From Takakia lepidozioides (taxonomy: Eukaryota; Streptophyta; Takakiopsida; Takakiales; Takakiaceae): a DNA stretch of 60,000 nucleotides. Made by a program: the position numbers and the translations under genes. Below, piece by piece: positions 33,215-42,421 of the stretch; the stretch's first letter is position 1; each line of letters opens with the position of its first letter. The stretch lies in NCBI GenBank assembly GCA_030704615.1, contig CM060732.1, forward strand, positions 41,275,053 to 41,335,052, in the 5' to 3' direction. The notes under the pieces are model-generated. The model worked only from the letters and a program-made list of their open reading frames with translations, searched no databases and was not told where the DNA came from.

Positions 33215-34507
33215 TTACTCTAAAGCTAGAACCACGCCAAATAATACCACAACCAACCATATGTGAAGGATTACAGAGGAGGAGTTAATTGGGTTATTTG
33301 AGAAATCTGCAATTTGTTGTAGTATATCTTGGGTAAGAGGTGCATCATCTGGATGTGAGGGCATATATAGATGGATAATACTGAATTTTGGATAGGGACC
33401 GATGTGTATTTGCACTATTTGTAGGTGGGTTTTGAGGTGAGATGGGATAGTAATCTTGGAGGTTGTATCTTGCGAGTGCATGGATTTGTGTATTCCAATT
33501 GCTACCCCTCCCCGAGCTAGTTGATACGGTAAGGCGCGTCTACTGGTGTATTTTTCTGGTGAGGGAGGGCTACCGTATATCAAATGATATTTATGTAATA
33601 TCTTATTTATGTACGTATTAGACGTATGGGATTGGAGTTTGGTTTCTTGCAGTAGTATAATGTGTGGGGGATTCGGCTCTTGGAGTATAAGTGATAGGGT
33701 GGGGACACTAGAGGCGATGGAGCCGACGTTCCATGAGGGGCTGATCTAGTAGACAGTCTTGCTCATCAGGAAGAGGGTTGTTTGGAGGCAGGGGTATAGC
33801 TTGTGGTGCGTTTAGTATGATGTCAGCAAGATTAACTGACGTGGTTGGTTGTGGTGTATGTTTGGATGTGCAAAAACCAGGTAGACATTGAGGGTGTTTA
33901 GTGTGGCAGAGAGGATCTCCGGTGATATGAAAGAAAACTTCATGGTGATATGTTGTAGGATATGGCAAGATGTGGGTGGGAGAGATAACAGATACGTTGT
34001 GAGTAGTTGGTGAATTTGACCAGGTGGAGCTTGGAGGAGATCAAGAGAGTTGTGAAGACAGTTGAGGGGGTGTGGCGGGGCTTTATATTGTGATGGGTGT
34101 TCAGGGAGTGTTTGGAGTTTTGATAGTGTGGATAGTATGCGTTTCTCCAGTTTTTCAGAGAGTAGGATGTCACATCTTTTTGGTTTTGGTGATATACATA
34201 TAATATATGTAAAAAATACATGGTCTTTAGGATAGCATCTGAGTTTGTAACTATTATGAGTGAGAAATTGGTGCTCAGATGTGGTTATACCATTTGGAGG
34301 TGCATCCGGATTGTCTGGGTCAAGAATGTATTGTGGTTTAGGTAGGAACGGGTCAAAGATATCGAGAAGATGTTTATACTGTAATTTTAGCATAATTGTG
34401 GAGGGGTAAAAGTATATGTCATATCTTGTTTTGGCCACTTTGGATATGCGTTTGAACCGTACAGCTAAATAGTGAGTAATTTGTGAAGGGGTGAGTGTAT
34501 ACTTCAA
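33215..34507 (-). pseudogene. LINE ORF2 5' part: N-terminal region and first half of the endonuclease (inverted)
   Basis: The minus strand begins near 34,507 (TLTPSQITHYLAVRFKRISK) with a 200-residue region I do not recognise. After a shift it enters an APE-type endonuclease: SWNVGSIASSVPTLS (33,735), IILLQETKLQS (33,660; the conserved LQET block with the catalytic Glu), RGGVAIGIHKSM (33,515), FSIIHLYMPSH (33,385) and QQIADFSNN. It stops making sense at about 33,269. The second half of the endonuclease is on the plus strand at 34,502. This gene part therefore faces the wrong way relative to the rest of the LINE. Confidence 0.75.
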
Positions 34508-34895
34508 TAGAGACCTAACCCTACATGACAGATTGTATAACGGAGTACATTCCCCTCCCTCGTTAAAAGATATAGAGTTGACATCTTACACCCAAAATCT
34601 TGGATTCCAGTACATCCCCTCAAACCAACCTTTCTCGAGGCAAGGAGGACTGGACTATACCTCATATAGTATCATTGATGGCTATTATCTCAAAACACCT
34701 AACAACAACCGTACACAATTACACAACACAATACTATATGACCCCATATATAACTTTGACCACTCCCCAGTTCTCCTCCGCATTCCATCACATATTATAC
34801 CAATAAGTCCAATCTTGAACGACCTCTCCTTGGATACAAGACCTCGAATACCTACTCCTATCTCACCCCTTGTCCATCCTGGCTTTCCAGACTAA
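34502..34895 (+). pseudogene. LINE endonuclease, second half
   Basis: YFNRDLTLHDRLYNG (the GDFN-like block, where FNRDL follows the break), then DIELTSYTQNLGFQYIPSNQ, DYTSYSIIDGYY, and FDHSPVLLRIP, the (S)DHSPV block that contains the catalytic His of APE endonucleases. It joins head to tail with the minus-strand half across the inversion breakpoint. Confidence 0.75.
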
Positions 34896-35739
34896 ATTTA
34901 GATCCATATCCTCCACAACCATCTCGGAACTACAAACTATACTAGACCGATGCTCGTTGAACCCCCCCCTCTCAGATCTGGAATGAGGCGAGCTCTAAAC
35001 TGCAACAAATTTTTACTCAAATCACAGAATGCACGTTTGACACATGTATAATGGCTCACACCTCCCCCCCGACTGGAAGATCCAAAATAAATGGAGGATA
35101 CCTAACTAGAACACAACAAAGACAGTGGCAAAATGAACTAAACACACATCATACAATCTGAAAAACTATTACAGTACTCTCAACCACTCCACGAGACCCC
35201 CATGGAGAAACGCCCTGCATATCACAGCCCTCTGTACAATCCCTACATGTTACATAACTTTCCCGGTACCTCAGGATGATGATGACATTCAAACATGGAT
35301 TAAATCAATCCCCAAAATTGGCCGAGACGCCAAAAAAACTGCTTATAATATTACCAAAGAGCAAGCTCGGCATAATCAAAAGAAATTTATCCAAACCTAT
35401 TGTAAAATGTTGCAAGACAAGCCTCGTGTCATTCATAAATCAATCTTCAACTCTTCCCCCTCTCTCCCTTGACTAGCGATCCGGGACACAGCTGGAATCC
35501 TACACACTTCCTCAAATTCAATAAATAAAACCATTTACCAACAGGCCTCATCCATGTACCAACCATAAACCCATGCATGCTTCCAGCCCTCCTCTCATAT
35601 ATAACACTGTGTATGCCAAGCTCGCCATTATCCATGGCACGACATCGATGGATTCAAATTAGAACGAAGAGGCCCTCTGAACATAGACCTGAGTGCATCC
35701 CTCACCCCCGAAATCTATCACACATGTCTTAGATCGTTA

Positions 35740-36260
35740 TCCAACCAGATAATATACCTAATGATATTCTCAAAGCATTGGACCCATATTTACATCGATT
35801 AATCTTTCGATTCTTTCTACTATGCTATCAGCTACATCAAATACCCAAACCTTGGAAAAAGAGCAGAACAATACTGATTTATAAAAAAGATGACCCCACT
35901 CAACTTGGTAACTATAGACCCATAGCCCTCGCTAATACCATATATAAGTTATTCACCAGTACCCTAACCAACCTCCTCACGTCCTATGGAGAGCAGCACC
36001 ATATCCTCAGTGACGCACAAGAGGGATTTAGGACTGCAAGAAGTACAACTAGACAAATCCAACTCATTATCTCTGCCCTTGAGGATGCACGATATACACA
36101 TCAAGATATATACTTATTATACATTGACTTTAAAAATGCGTTTGGCTCCATTGACCATGCCCGCATGCTTTCTGTCATGTTCGATCTCGGATACCCGACA
36201 GATGCAGTCATGCTCGTTGGCAATATATATACAGAGAGCACCACCATTTACTCGGGTCCC
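35740..36260 (+). pseudogene. LINE reverse transcriptase domain, truncated
   Basis: PDNIPNDILKALDPYLHRLI leads to KPWKKSRTILIYKKDDPTQL, NYRPIALANTIYKLFTSTL, AQEGFRTARSTTRQIQL and LLYIDFKNAFGSIDH, the RVT_1 blocks up to catalytic motif A (Asp in YIDFKNAF). At YTESTTIYSG (about 36,250) the similarity stops. The glycine-rich GxLQGD block and the catalytic FADD/YADD box do not follow, so about 150 residues of the palm are deleted. The domain cannot be active. Confidence 0.85.
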
Positions 36261-37463
36261 TCGCTTGCATGTATCCACTCGCCGCTCCTTAGAACCTTGC
36301 ACATCCTCAAACACATGCATATTATTATTAATACATCACTACCTAATATTCAACTCCACACTTCACCCCTAGAAATAGCATGGGATACAAGTCCACAACA
36401 ATGCATCTTTGACCCAAATAGTAGACCCCACAAACAAACCACCTTGAAATTCTTTATGCAGTACAATATATCTACAATTTTGCAACTAACAGATGCAACT
36501 GGAACCAAGCTTATCAACCCACACGGTTTTCGTCTAAAATACCCTAGACCATTAACGCGTTCCCAACATATCCACTTAGGTCACCTACAAACCATTTTCT
36601 GCTACCCCACAACCGCCTGCCAAAATAATTGCCCCATAAACTGTGCGACTTCACCCCATCATCCATGAGAGCTTCTACCTCAGTACCGCTCCCAACCTAC
36701 ACGCCCCCCACTCGCTAGACTGTTTGCCCCCATATCTCATCCAAGCGCCGCTCAACCTATAACTGCCCAAACAACGGATCCACAACAACCTGACACAACC
36801 CAGTTAGTACAAACCCTACTGGAACCCCACTATGAGCTTCAAGAAATACAAGGTATCGTTAAGAAAATGCGAGTGGACCAATATGGAGCCTCGTGCGCTG
36901 ATACTATGTACCTGTGTAAATGGAAATGTGACCCCGACAAGAAAGCCACTTGGGGACATAATGACACCCTCTTTAATCACCTATCAATACAACAATTACA
37001 ACACAATATCCAAATGATAGCTGATTATTACCGCAAAACCAACATTAACTATTTGGCGCATATTCATAATCAGCATATTACGGAACTGCAAACTTATGAC
37101 AAACGTTTCATTAGCCCACCACGAAATGTGTCCAACCTACATATTTCTCAAGACGAGTGCAACCCAGACATCGATATTCTCTGCACCCACCCAAAGATCC
37201 AGACCCACGCTGGTCTTGCCTACATATATAGACCACTAGGCTGCTACATTGGAAGCATATCGCTTGCTAGATTGAACTGGCTATGGAATATGTCCAATTT
37301 AAACCCCTACCTAGCTTGCAACCCCAGATCCCGACAACATTTGAGACAAAAATTTCCACACTCCTCCAGCGCTATGCTCAAGATTTGCCCCCCAAGTGTC
37401 CAACCACAACCAACAAGCTCTCTCTCGCACGTTCTCACTCAACCTTACCCATGGCCCTCCTAG
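36261..37463 (+). pseudogene. LINE ORF2 region after the RT
   Basis: Open frames before and after a TGA at 36,666 include TLKFFMQYNISTILQLTDAT, HGFRLKYPRPLTRSQHIHLG and VQTLLEPHYELQEIQGIVKK. A region rich in Cys, His and Trp follows (YLCKWKCDPDKKATWG, LARLNWLWNMSNLNPYL). I recognise no family. The position suggests the thumb or linker of ORF2, and the spacing of Cys residues does not give a clear zinc knuckle. Confidence 0.45.
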
Positions 37464-37843
37464 ACTTTCTTACAACAGAACTTAAACTCACTCACTCATA
37501 CTACTCTAACCCTCTCACATGCCCCATAGGGATGAAGAGTTACTCCAGCTTGTATAACGCAGACCAGTGTTTTGGCTCTCTAGGCTTGGCCAGATCTCAT
37601 CACTGGCAAGGTAGAGGATTTGCGCACCCCCCGGACTCTAGTACAGCTACCGAAGCAATCCATTGGGCAAGAATAGATGCCCATATATTCACAGAAGCTT
37701 TTACCGTATTGTACATCCCGCACAATAATCACAATAACACTGATCACCCTATATTGGCTAGCCCCCCCGGAATGTTCACATTTGCTATATTTGACCCACA
37801 TACAATCATCTATGAATCAACCCACCATTACCAAAGTATATGA
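37464..37843 (+). pseudogene. LINE C-terminal domain, possibly PCIF1/adenine-methyltransferase-like
   Basis: In the frame of 37,283-37,843 the last 125 residues read MALLDFLTTELKLTHSYYSN, then CPIGMKSYSSLYNADQCFGS, LGLARSHHWQGRGFAHPPDS, AIHWARIDAHIFTEAFTVLY. The pattern 'Y.S.Y..D..FGSLG.....GRGF..PP....A..W' resembles the catalytic part of PCIF1-type m6A methyltransferases. There the PP is part of NPPF; here it reads AHPP, so a catalytic Asn is lacking. This is a recollection of a family pattern, not a search result. Confidence 0.35.
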
Positions 37844-37972
37844 AATATCCAGAGCCATCCCTAACTAAACTAGTTTATGTACACCATTCAGGCAGCCCAC
37901 AAATACCATGTTTTTTTTTTTCATAATTAAAATAAATATTAAACCAGTTGTTTGGCACTACTGCCATAGTCT

Positions 37973-38659
37973 ATGAACCGCAACAAGTGCCCCACATCTA
38001 CCCTCGCATCAACCAAGACAAACCATGGAATATGGCCACCCCACGACCACCTTGTCTCCACTGTAAACATCCCATTATCCATGGACTTCACATTACTCGA
38101 CATAATCAAGGAGTTTGGCAACTCCATAAACTTCTTCTCACACACCCTAAAACTAGATGGTACAACCTCATTAATGCAGGCATATTCCAAGGTAGGCCAC
38201 CGGACCACACAATACCTTCATGGTTGCTACCATGTATATGCGCTAATCACCCATGCCTCTGTCTGGCAAGATTATGCCCAAATATTCTTTTTCTCCAATG
38301 ACTCCCCGTCTCGTCGGCAAAACCAACAGGTCCACTCCCCTCCCTCACTATTCACATCATTGAATTTGCCTTCTGTCATGACAGAGATCCCGACCAATCC
38401 ATTTATGTTCAAACGTGAAAAATACAAACCCCTAGTTCTCCGTCGATATGGAGCGAACACTGCCCCTCTGACAATTATCACCGCTCGTGTCAGAGGGGGA
38501 GCTCATTGTCACAACAATCTAATCCTAAAAGAAAACCTTAAACTACCTCATAAATATACCACCCCCCTATTACGATCATTACACCTCACGGCCATCACTT
38601 CACTAACAGCCATTATCCTCAACAAAAGAAAGATTGAAAGTGGCCAGCTTGCTGCTTAG
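37973..38659 (+). CDS. Last ORF of the LINE, 228 codons, unknown
   Basis: Open frame starting MNRNKCPTSTLASTKTNHGI with stretches such as MDFTLLDIIKEFGNSINFFS, QYLHGCYHVYALITHASVWQ and LPHKYTTPLLRSLHLTAITS, ending in a basic tail (LNKRKIESGQLAA). It follows a poly-T tract and precedes the TA-repeat tail. I do not recognise a family. It could be a displaced piece of ORF2 or an extra product. Confidence 0.35.
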   Translation: MNRNKCPTSTLASTKTNHGIWPPHDHLVSTVNIPLSMDFTLLDIIKEFGNSINFFSHTLKLDGTTSLMQAYSKVGHRTTQYLHGCYHVYALITHASVWQDYAQIFFFSNDSPSRRQNQQVHSPPSLFTSLNLPSVMTEIPTNPFMFKREKYKPLVLRRYGANTAPLTIITARVRGGAHCHNNLILKENLKLPHKYTTPLLRSLHLTAITSLTAIILNKRKIESGQLAA

Positions 38660-38753
38660 TAACTGGTTTCTGTTACCATAGAGCCCACCCCCGAAAGGGA
38701 GCAGTACCCACACGGGGAAGAGGCTCTTATTTACGCTGGTTTCGGCTGGCGTC

Positions 38754-38775
38754 ATATATATATATATATATATAT
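38754..38775. repeat. TA dinucleotide tail of the LINE
   Basis: About ten TA units directly after the last LINE sequence; a likely 3' terminal microsatellite in place of poly-A. Confidence 0.6.
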
Positions 38776-39550
38776 TCACGTTTGTGCAACGAATCAGCTG
38801 TCAACAGCGTAGTCGTAATGCGAGCAATTTTGTGCAGCCTAGCTTAAACCTAAATCTCTCTTGCGGCTTGGTAGCTTCGGGATTCAATTCCTGCTACTTT
38901 GTCTTGTGTGTATGATTTGTTTCGTGGCCTATCGATTTGGGGGTGACGTTTGTTCTTGTGATATATGCCCAATGGCTTATATGAAAAGGAGGTTAAACTT
39001 TCCTTCTCTACAAGGGCCTGAATGGATGGATAACAATGGATGGATGAAAAGTCTAGAGTCTATTGCAAATGGCTATCTAGAATGAGACCCTTCGTTTAGC
39101 ATGCTAGATTGACTTTCTAGCTTAGACTTTCGCCCTTATTCTTTGCAAGCCTTCTCAACTCTGGAATGTAGGCCAGCAACTCTTATCCATGATTTCGTTG
39201 CCTCATCATGGGATCGGATGGAGGCACATCCTCTACAGTTGATTACCAATGTTATTTTTTTCTGTTATAATTCATTTTTAAAGTAATTGAATTCCAAGAT
39301 CCCCTTGTTTTTCCAAAAAACAGAACAAAACAAAACAATTTTTATCTTTATTCTTATCCAACAAATATTATGAGATTTTAATGTAGGTATTTTATCATAC
39401 CAATAAAATAATTATAAATACTTGTGACTTTTTTTCGCATGCAACTACAATTCACACTTATAAATATCATATCTAACATATTAGACGGACTAGAAATCTG
39501 CATTTATTACTTTGACATTATATTCTTTGCAACCAACTATACATATATAA
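38776..39550. other. Gene-free stretch with a weak tRNA-like box
   Basis: GGTAGCTTCGGGATTCAATTCC (38,869-38,890) has a B-box-like end and may be a decayed SINE head. Nothing else is supported. Confidence 0.35.
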
Positions 39551-39625
39551 CGCCTCCCGAAGGAAGCGTAAATTATGGTGTCTGTTGACCCCGAAGGCCT
39601 ATTGCCTTCCAGCTTTGCTATCAAC
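39551..39625 (-). mobile_element. SINE 3' fragment (minus)
   Basis: CTCCCGAAGGAAGCGTAAAT then ATGGTGTC..GACCCCGAAGGCC is the reverse complement of the body and end of the SINE at 19,355-19,591. Confidence 0.6.
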
Positions 39626-39833
39626 ATATCTCATTAACTAGGAGGAGCCATGTTGGGACGAGCCCCTTGTTAAAATCAGGGGATAACAACGAAAATATAA
39701 CCTTGAAAGGAAACCATGAAGTTAGAGAAAGGAAACAACCCCACCAAAGGTAGAGAAAGGGGACACTACCCCTGACAACTATTGTCGAGATGAAAACCTT
39801 CAATTCTTGCAACATTTCTGTTATGCATTAATC

Positions 39834-39900
39834 AAGCGTAAATTATGATGTCACTTCACCTTGAAGGACTAGCCTTCCACTTTTTGATGGCCATACCGTA
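39834..39900 (-). mobile_element. SINE 3' fragment (minus), second copy
   Basis: AAGCGTAAATTATGATGTCA then CCTTGAAGGACTAGCCTTCC, the same family, 250 bp further on in the same orientation. Confidence 0.5.
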
Positions 39901-40082
39901 ACAACAATACCCCGGGGAGGTCACTTCCAAAAGTTTCCAACCGACGTGCAAAAAAATATAGGGTGCAATTTATTCACAAAAGATAAAAATTAGAATTTTT
40001 GTAAAAGTAATAAAGGGTACATTATATTGTGATCAGTGAATTTAAATTAAAATAATGACTGATTTTAATTTTTTCTTAAAAC

Positions 40083-40468
40083 TAATATAGGGTTGAGATA
40101 AATATCTATGAAAAATTCCAAAAACATATACATGCTCTTAGGGGAAAACTTAATACTTACAAAAAAATAGTGGCTAGAAAAGTTCAAAAAATGAGAAGGA
40201 AGGCAAGGAGCAGGTGGGGGATATCGCGACAGTCTATTGATCTCCTAAATAGACCAACCACACCAGTTATGGTGTTATTAAACTACTTCTCAAAATCTAG
40301 AGGACAATTTAAATTCAAATATGATCATACCGACAACAAGTGGGTAGATGTAGATTCAATTATTAGTTAAGTCACTATGACTTTCGATAGAGCGCAAAAC
40401 GTTTGTACTTTGAATGCGGATGATGCAAATGCTTTAAATGAATTTATTTCAACCAAATAATAAATTCA
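40083..40468 (+). pseudogene. Isolated AT-rich ORF, possibly foreign
   Basis: A frame of about 95 codons without an ATG at its start reads VEINIYEKFQKHIHALRGKL, VARKVQKMRRKARSRWGISR, NRPTTPVMVLLNYFSKSRGQ and KFKYDHTDNKWVDVDSIIS. After a TAA (40,368) the same frame stays open for 29 more meaningful codons (MTFDRAQNVCTLNADDANAL) to TAA at 40,465. It is Lys/Asn-rich with A/T-ending codons, unlike the host genes. I do not recognise it. The run of sensible amino acids across one stop suggests a decayed real gene. Confidence 0.4.
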
Positions 40469-41890
40469 TTTGTTTTGTAAAAAACATTCTTTTATTGTAT
40501 TATTAATATAGGGTGCCTTATATTTGTTTGAAACAAAAAATTATAATTAAAATAGCATGCCAAAAAATCACCATATTACAAAATTATGTAATTATAGAGT
40601 ACTAAAAAATACCCAAAGTAAAAGTAATACCCCCTACAAAATACCCATTTATCTCACGTGCCCTATACAAGTGATAGAGAGTGATTCCCCCGGGAACAAT
40701 ACTGTGCCCGGACCTCTCCTAAGAACTTGAAAATCTTTACGTACCTCACATTAGGTAATCTCTAATTGACACATCGACCCTTTTGAATGAAACTTGCTCA
40801 AAACATTTTTGCAAAAGATGAAAACTAATGGGGCTTGACTTAATTGGTGATATTTCAATGGAACTGGGCACGCGAGCACAAATGCATATTACGTATATTC
40901 TCCAAGAATCCGGAGAATGTGCGTTAGCGAAACAAGAATGTGCTCACGCGGAAAAAAAAAAAAAAAACAAAACTATTTGAAAACCGTGCTTACGCGAAAT
41001 AATTTATGAAATCAATCGTCCAAAGCTTACCTCACGTGAGCACAAAGACCCACAACTATATCTGCCAGAACTGAAAGGTCAGCGAACGTAAACAATGTGG
41101 CATTTGGTAACACATTGTGTGTAGAACATCCCCAAGAACCACCCCAAAAATGGATTTCGTCAGCGAAACGCAAAATGCATCTTGGGGTTTTTGCCAATGA
41201 AACTTGGATTTACTCCGGCGAATCGTCTATTATATGTATTTCCGCTGACATCCATAATCACCCCATAACCGTGGATCCTTCTTACGAGCCGTTTTTTTTG
41301 TGCTCATGCCATACCAATCCCCTCCCACGGCCGCCCTCAACCCTCTCTACTTCATTACTGCTCTGCCACTCTTCTTTCCCTCTCTCCCTCTTTCACTGCT
41401 ACCTATTGTCTTCTACTTTTTTCACTACTTCAAGCCCCTCTGAAAGATTCTTGGTTGCCCACACCCACTCTTGGACCTGCTAGCTTCTTGTTAATCCAGT
41501 ACTTTAATACTAATGTATTAATCCAGTACTTTGAAGGACCTGGTTCACACCGGTTAATATGTGTCTCTCCAAGTACCGGTGTTCTATTACTACTAACCTA
41601 AACTGAAACTGAAAACCATGAAGCTAACTACTCACTGTAAGTGCTGGTTTATTACTGCCAAATTACAGTAAGCAACTTTTCTGGCTATTCATACTATATT
41701 TCAAGCTTGGTAACTTATTGTGAGATAAAAATGCTTCTCACTCTTTGATATTAGCGACTTCAATGCAGACACGTGTGGTTGCGGCGGCCCCGCATGTGGG
41801 AGAGGGGGTCCCATCCTCGGTGTGCTTAGCTGAGCGTGCGGGGGCCATAAACACATCATAAAACATTAATGTTTTGGAGGTGTTGTAGAA
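40469..41890. other. Gene-free AT-rich stretch
   Basis: Repeated short motifs around GTGCTCACGCGG/GTGCTTACGCGA (40,940-41,000) and a poly-A run; CT-rich 41,310-41,480. No gene supported. Confidence 0.4.
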
Positions 41891-41990
41891 AGTAGCAGGT
41901 AGTGTTGTGGTAAAAAGCAACTTACGATAAGCATGTGGTTTGGTGTTCAAATCCTGCCTGGTGATACTGTGGCAGTAATGTGTCCTAATA
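41891..41990 (+). mobile_element. Possible tRNA-like SINE head
   Basis: TGGTGTTCAAATCCTGCC (41,941-41,958) is a B-box match about 40 bases after a weak A-box-like GTAGTGTTGTGGT. Decayed. Confidence 0.35.
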
Positions 41991-42015
41991 GTAAGTAGGG
42001 ACACATCCTCTAAGG

Positions 42016-42109
42016 AGGGTCTGCCAGTCCGGTTGAGTCAAGGTGGCAGATTGGTTGGAGTCAGGGTCTGCCAGTCCGGTTGAGTCAAGGTGGCAGACTG
42101 GTTGGAGTG
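42016..42109. repeat. 47-bp tandem duplication
   Basis: Two copies starting AGGGTCTGCCAGTCCGGTTG at 42,016 and 42,063, differing at one or two bases. A further partial unit follows. Confidence 0.9.
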
Positions 42110-42421
42110 AAGGTCGCCTGTCCAATCCGCCCAATTGCCAATCCTGGCCACAAGTGGGTCCGCTCGCCAGTCCCCTAGAAGGTTGGAGCAAGTGGAGCTA
42201 ATATTAAAAAATGAGAGGCGATAAAAATTGCAGGTTCCCTGTTTTACTAACAGCTGCGTTTACAACCTCTAAATTTCCTTTGCAGATTGGTTGAGTGTGG
42301 AGCTGCCTCAAACGGGAGAGACGAGGGAGAGTTGTACATGGAGCTCTATGAATGCTACCCAACGAGCGCGTAGATGGCCTGCACAGAGCTTCGTGGATGA
42401 GCCTGTTTGTTCGCTACAAGT

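Larger units (their letters stand above)
29476..38780 (+). mobile_element. Long LINE (family B) with internal inversion
   Basis: A non-LTR retrotransposon of about 9.3 kb. In order: a promoter/5' UTR (29,476-29,973), ORF1 (29,974-32,443), the 5' part of ORF2 on the opposite strand (33,269-34,501), the rest of ORF2 (34,502-37,843), a further ORF (37,973-38,659) and a TA-repeat tail at 38,754-38,775. No LTR copy of the 5' block exists near the 3' end, which argues against an LTR element. ORFs are interrupted, so it is inactive. A relic of the same family is at 13,182-13,745. Confidence 0.75.

Noticed and set aside
36261-36400. Continuation of the RT palm domain with the YADD box
   Set aside because: No FADD/YADD or GxLQGD block is present in any frame; the domain is truncated.
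29476-38780. LTR retrotransposon
   Set aside because: The block with the TATA box is not repeated at the 3' end, there is no integrase or protease, and the endonuclease and RT are of the LINE type.
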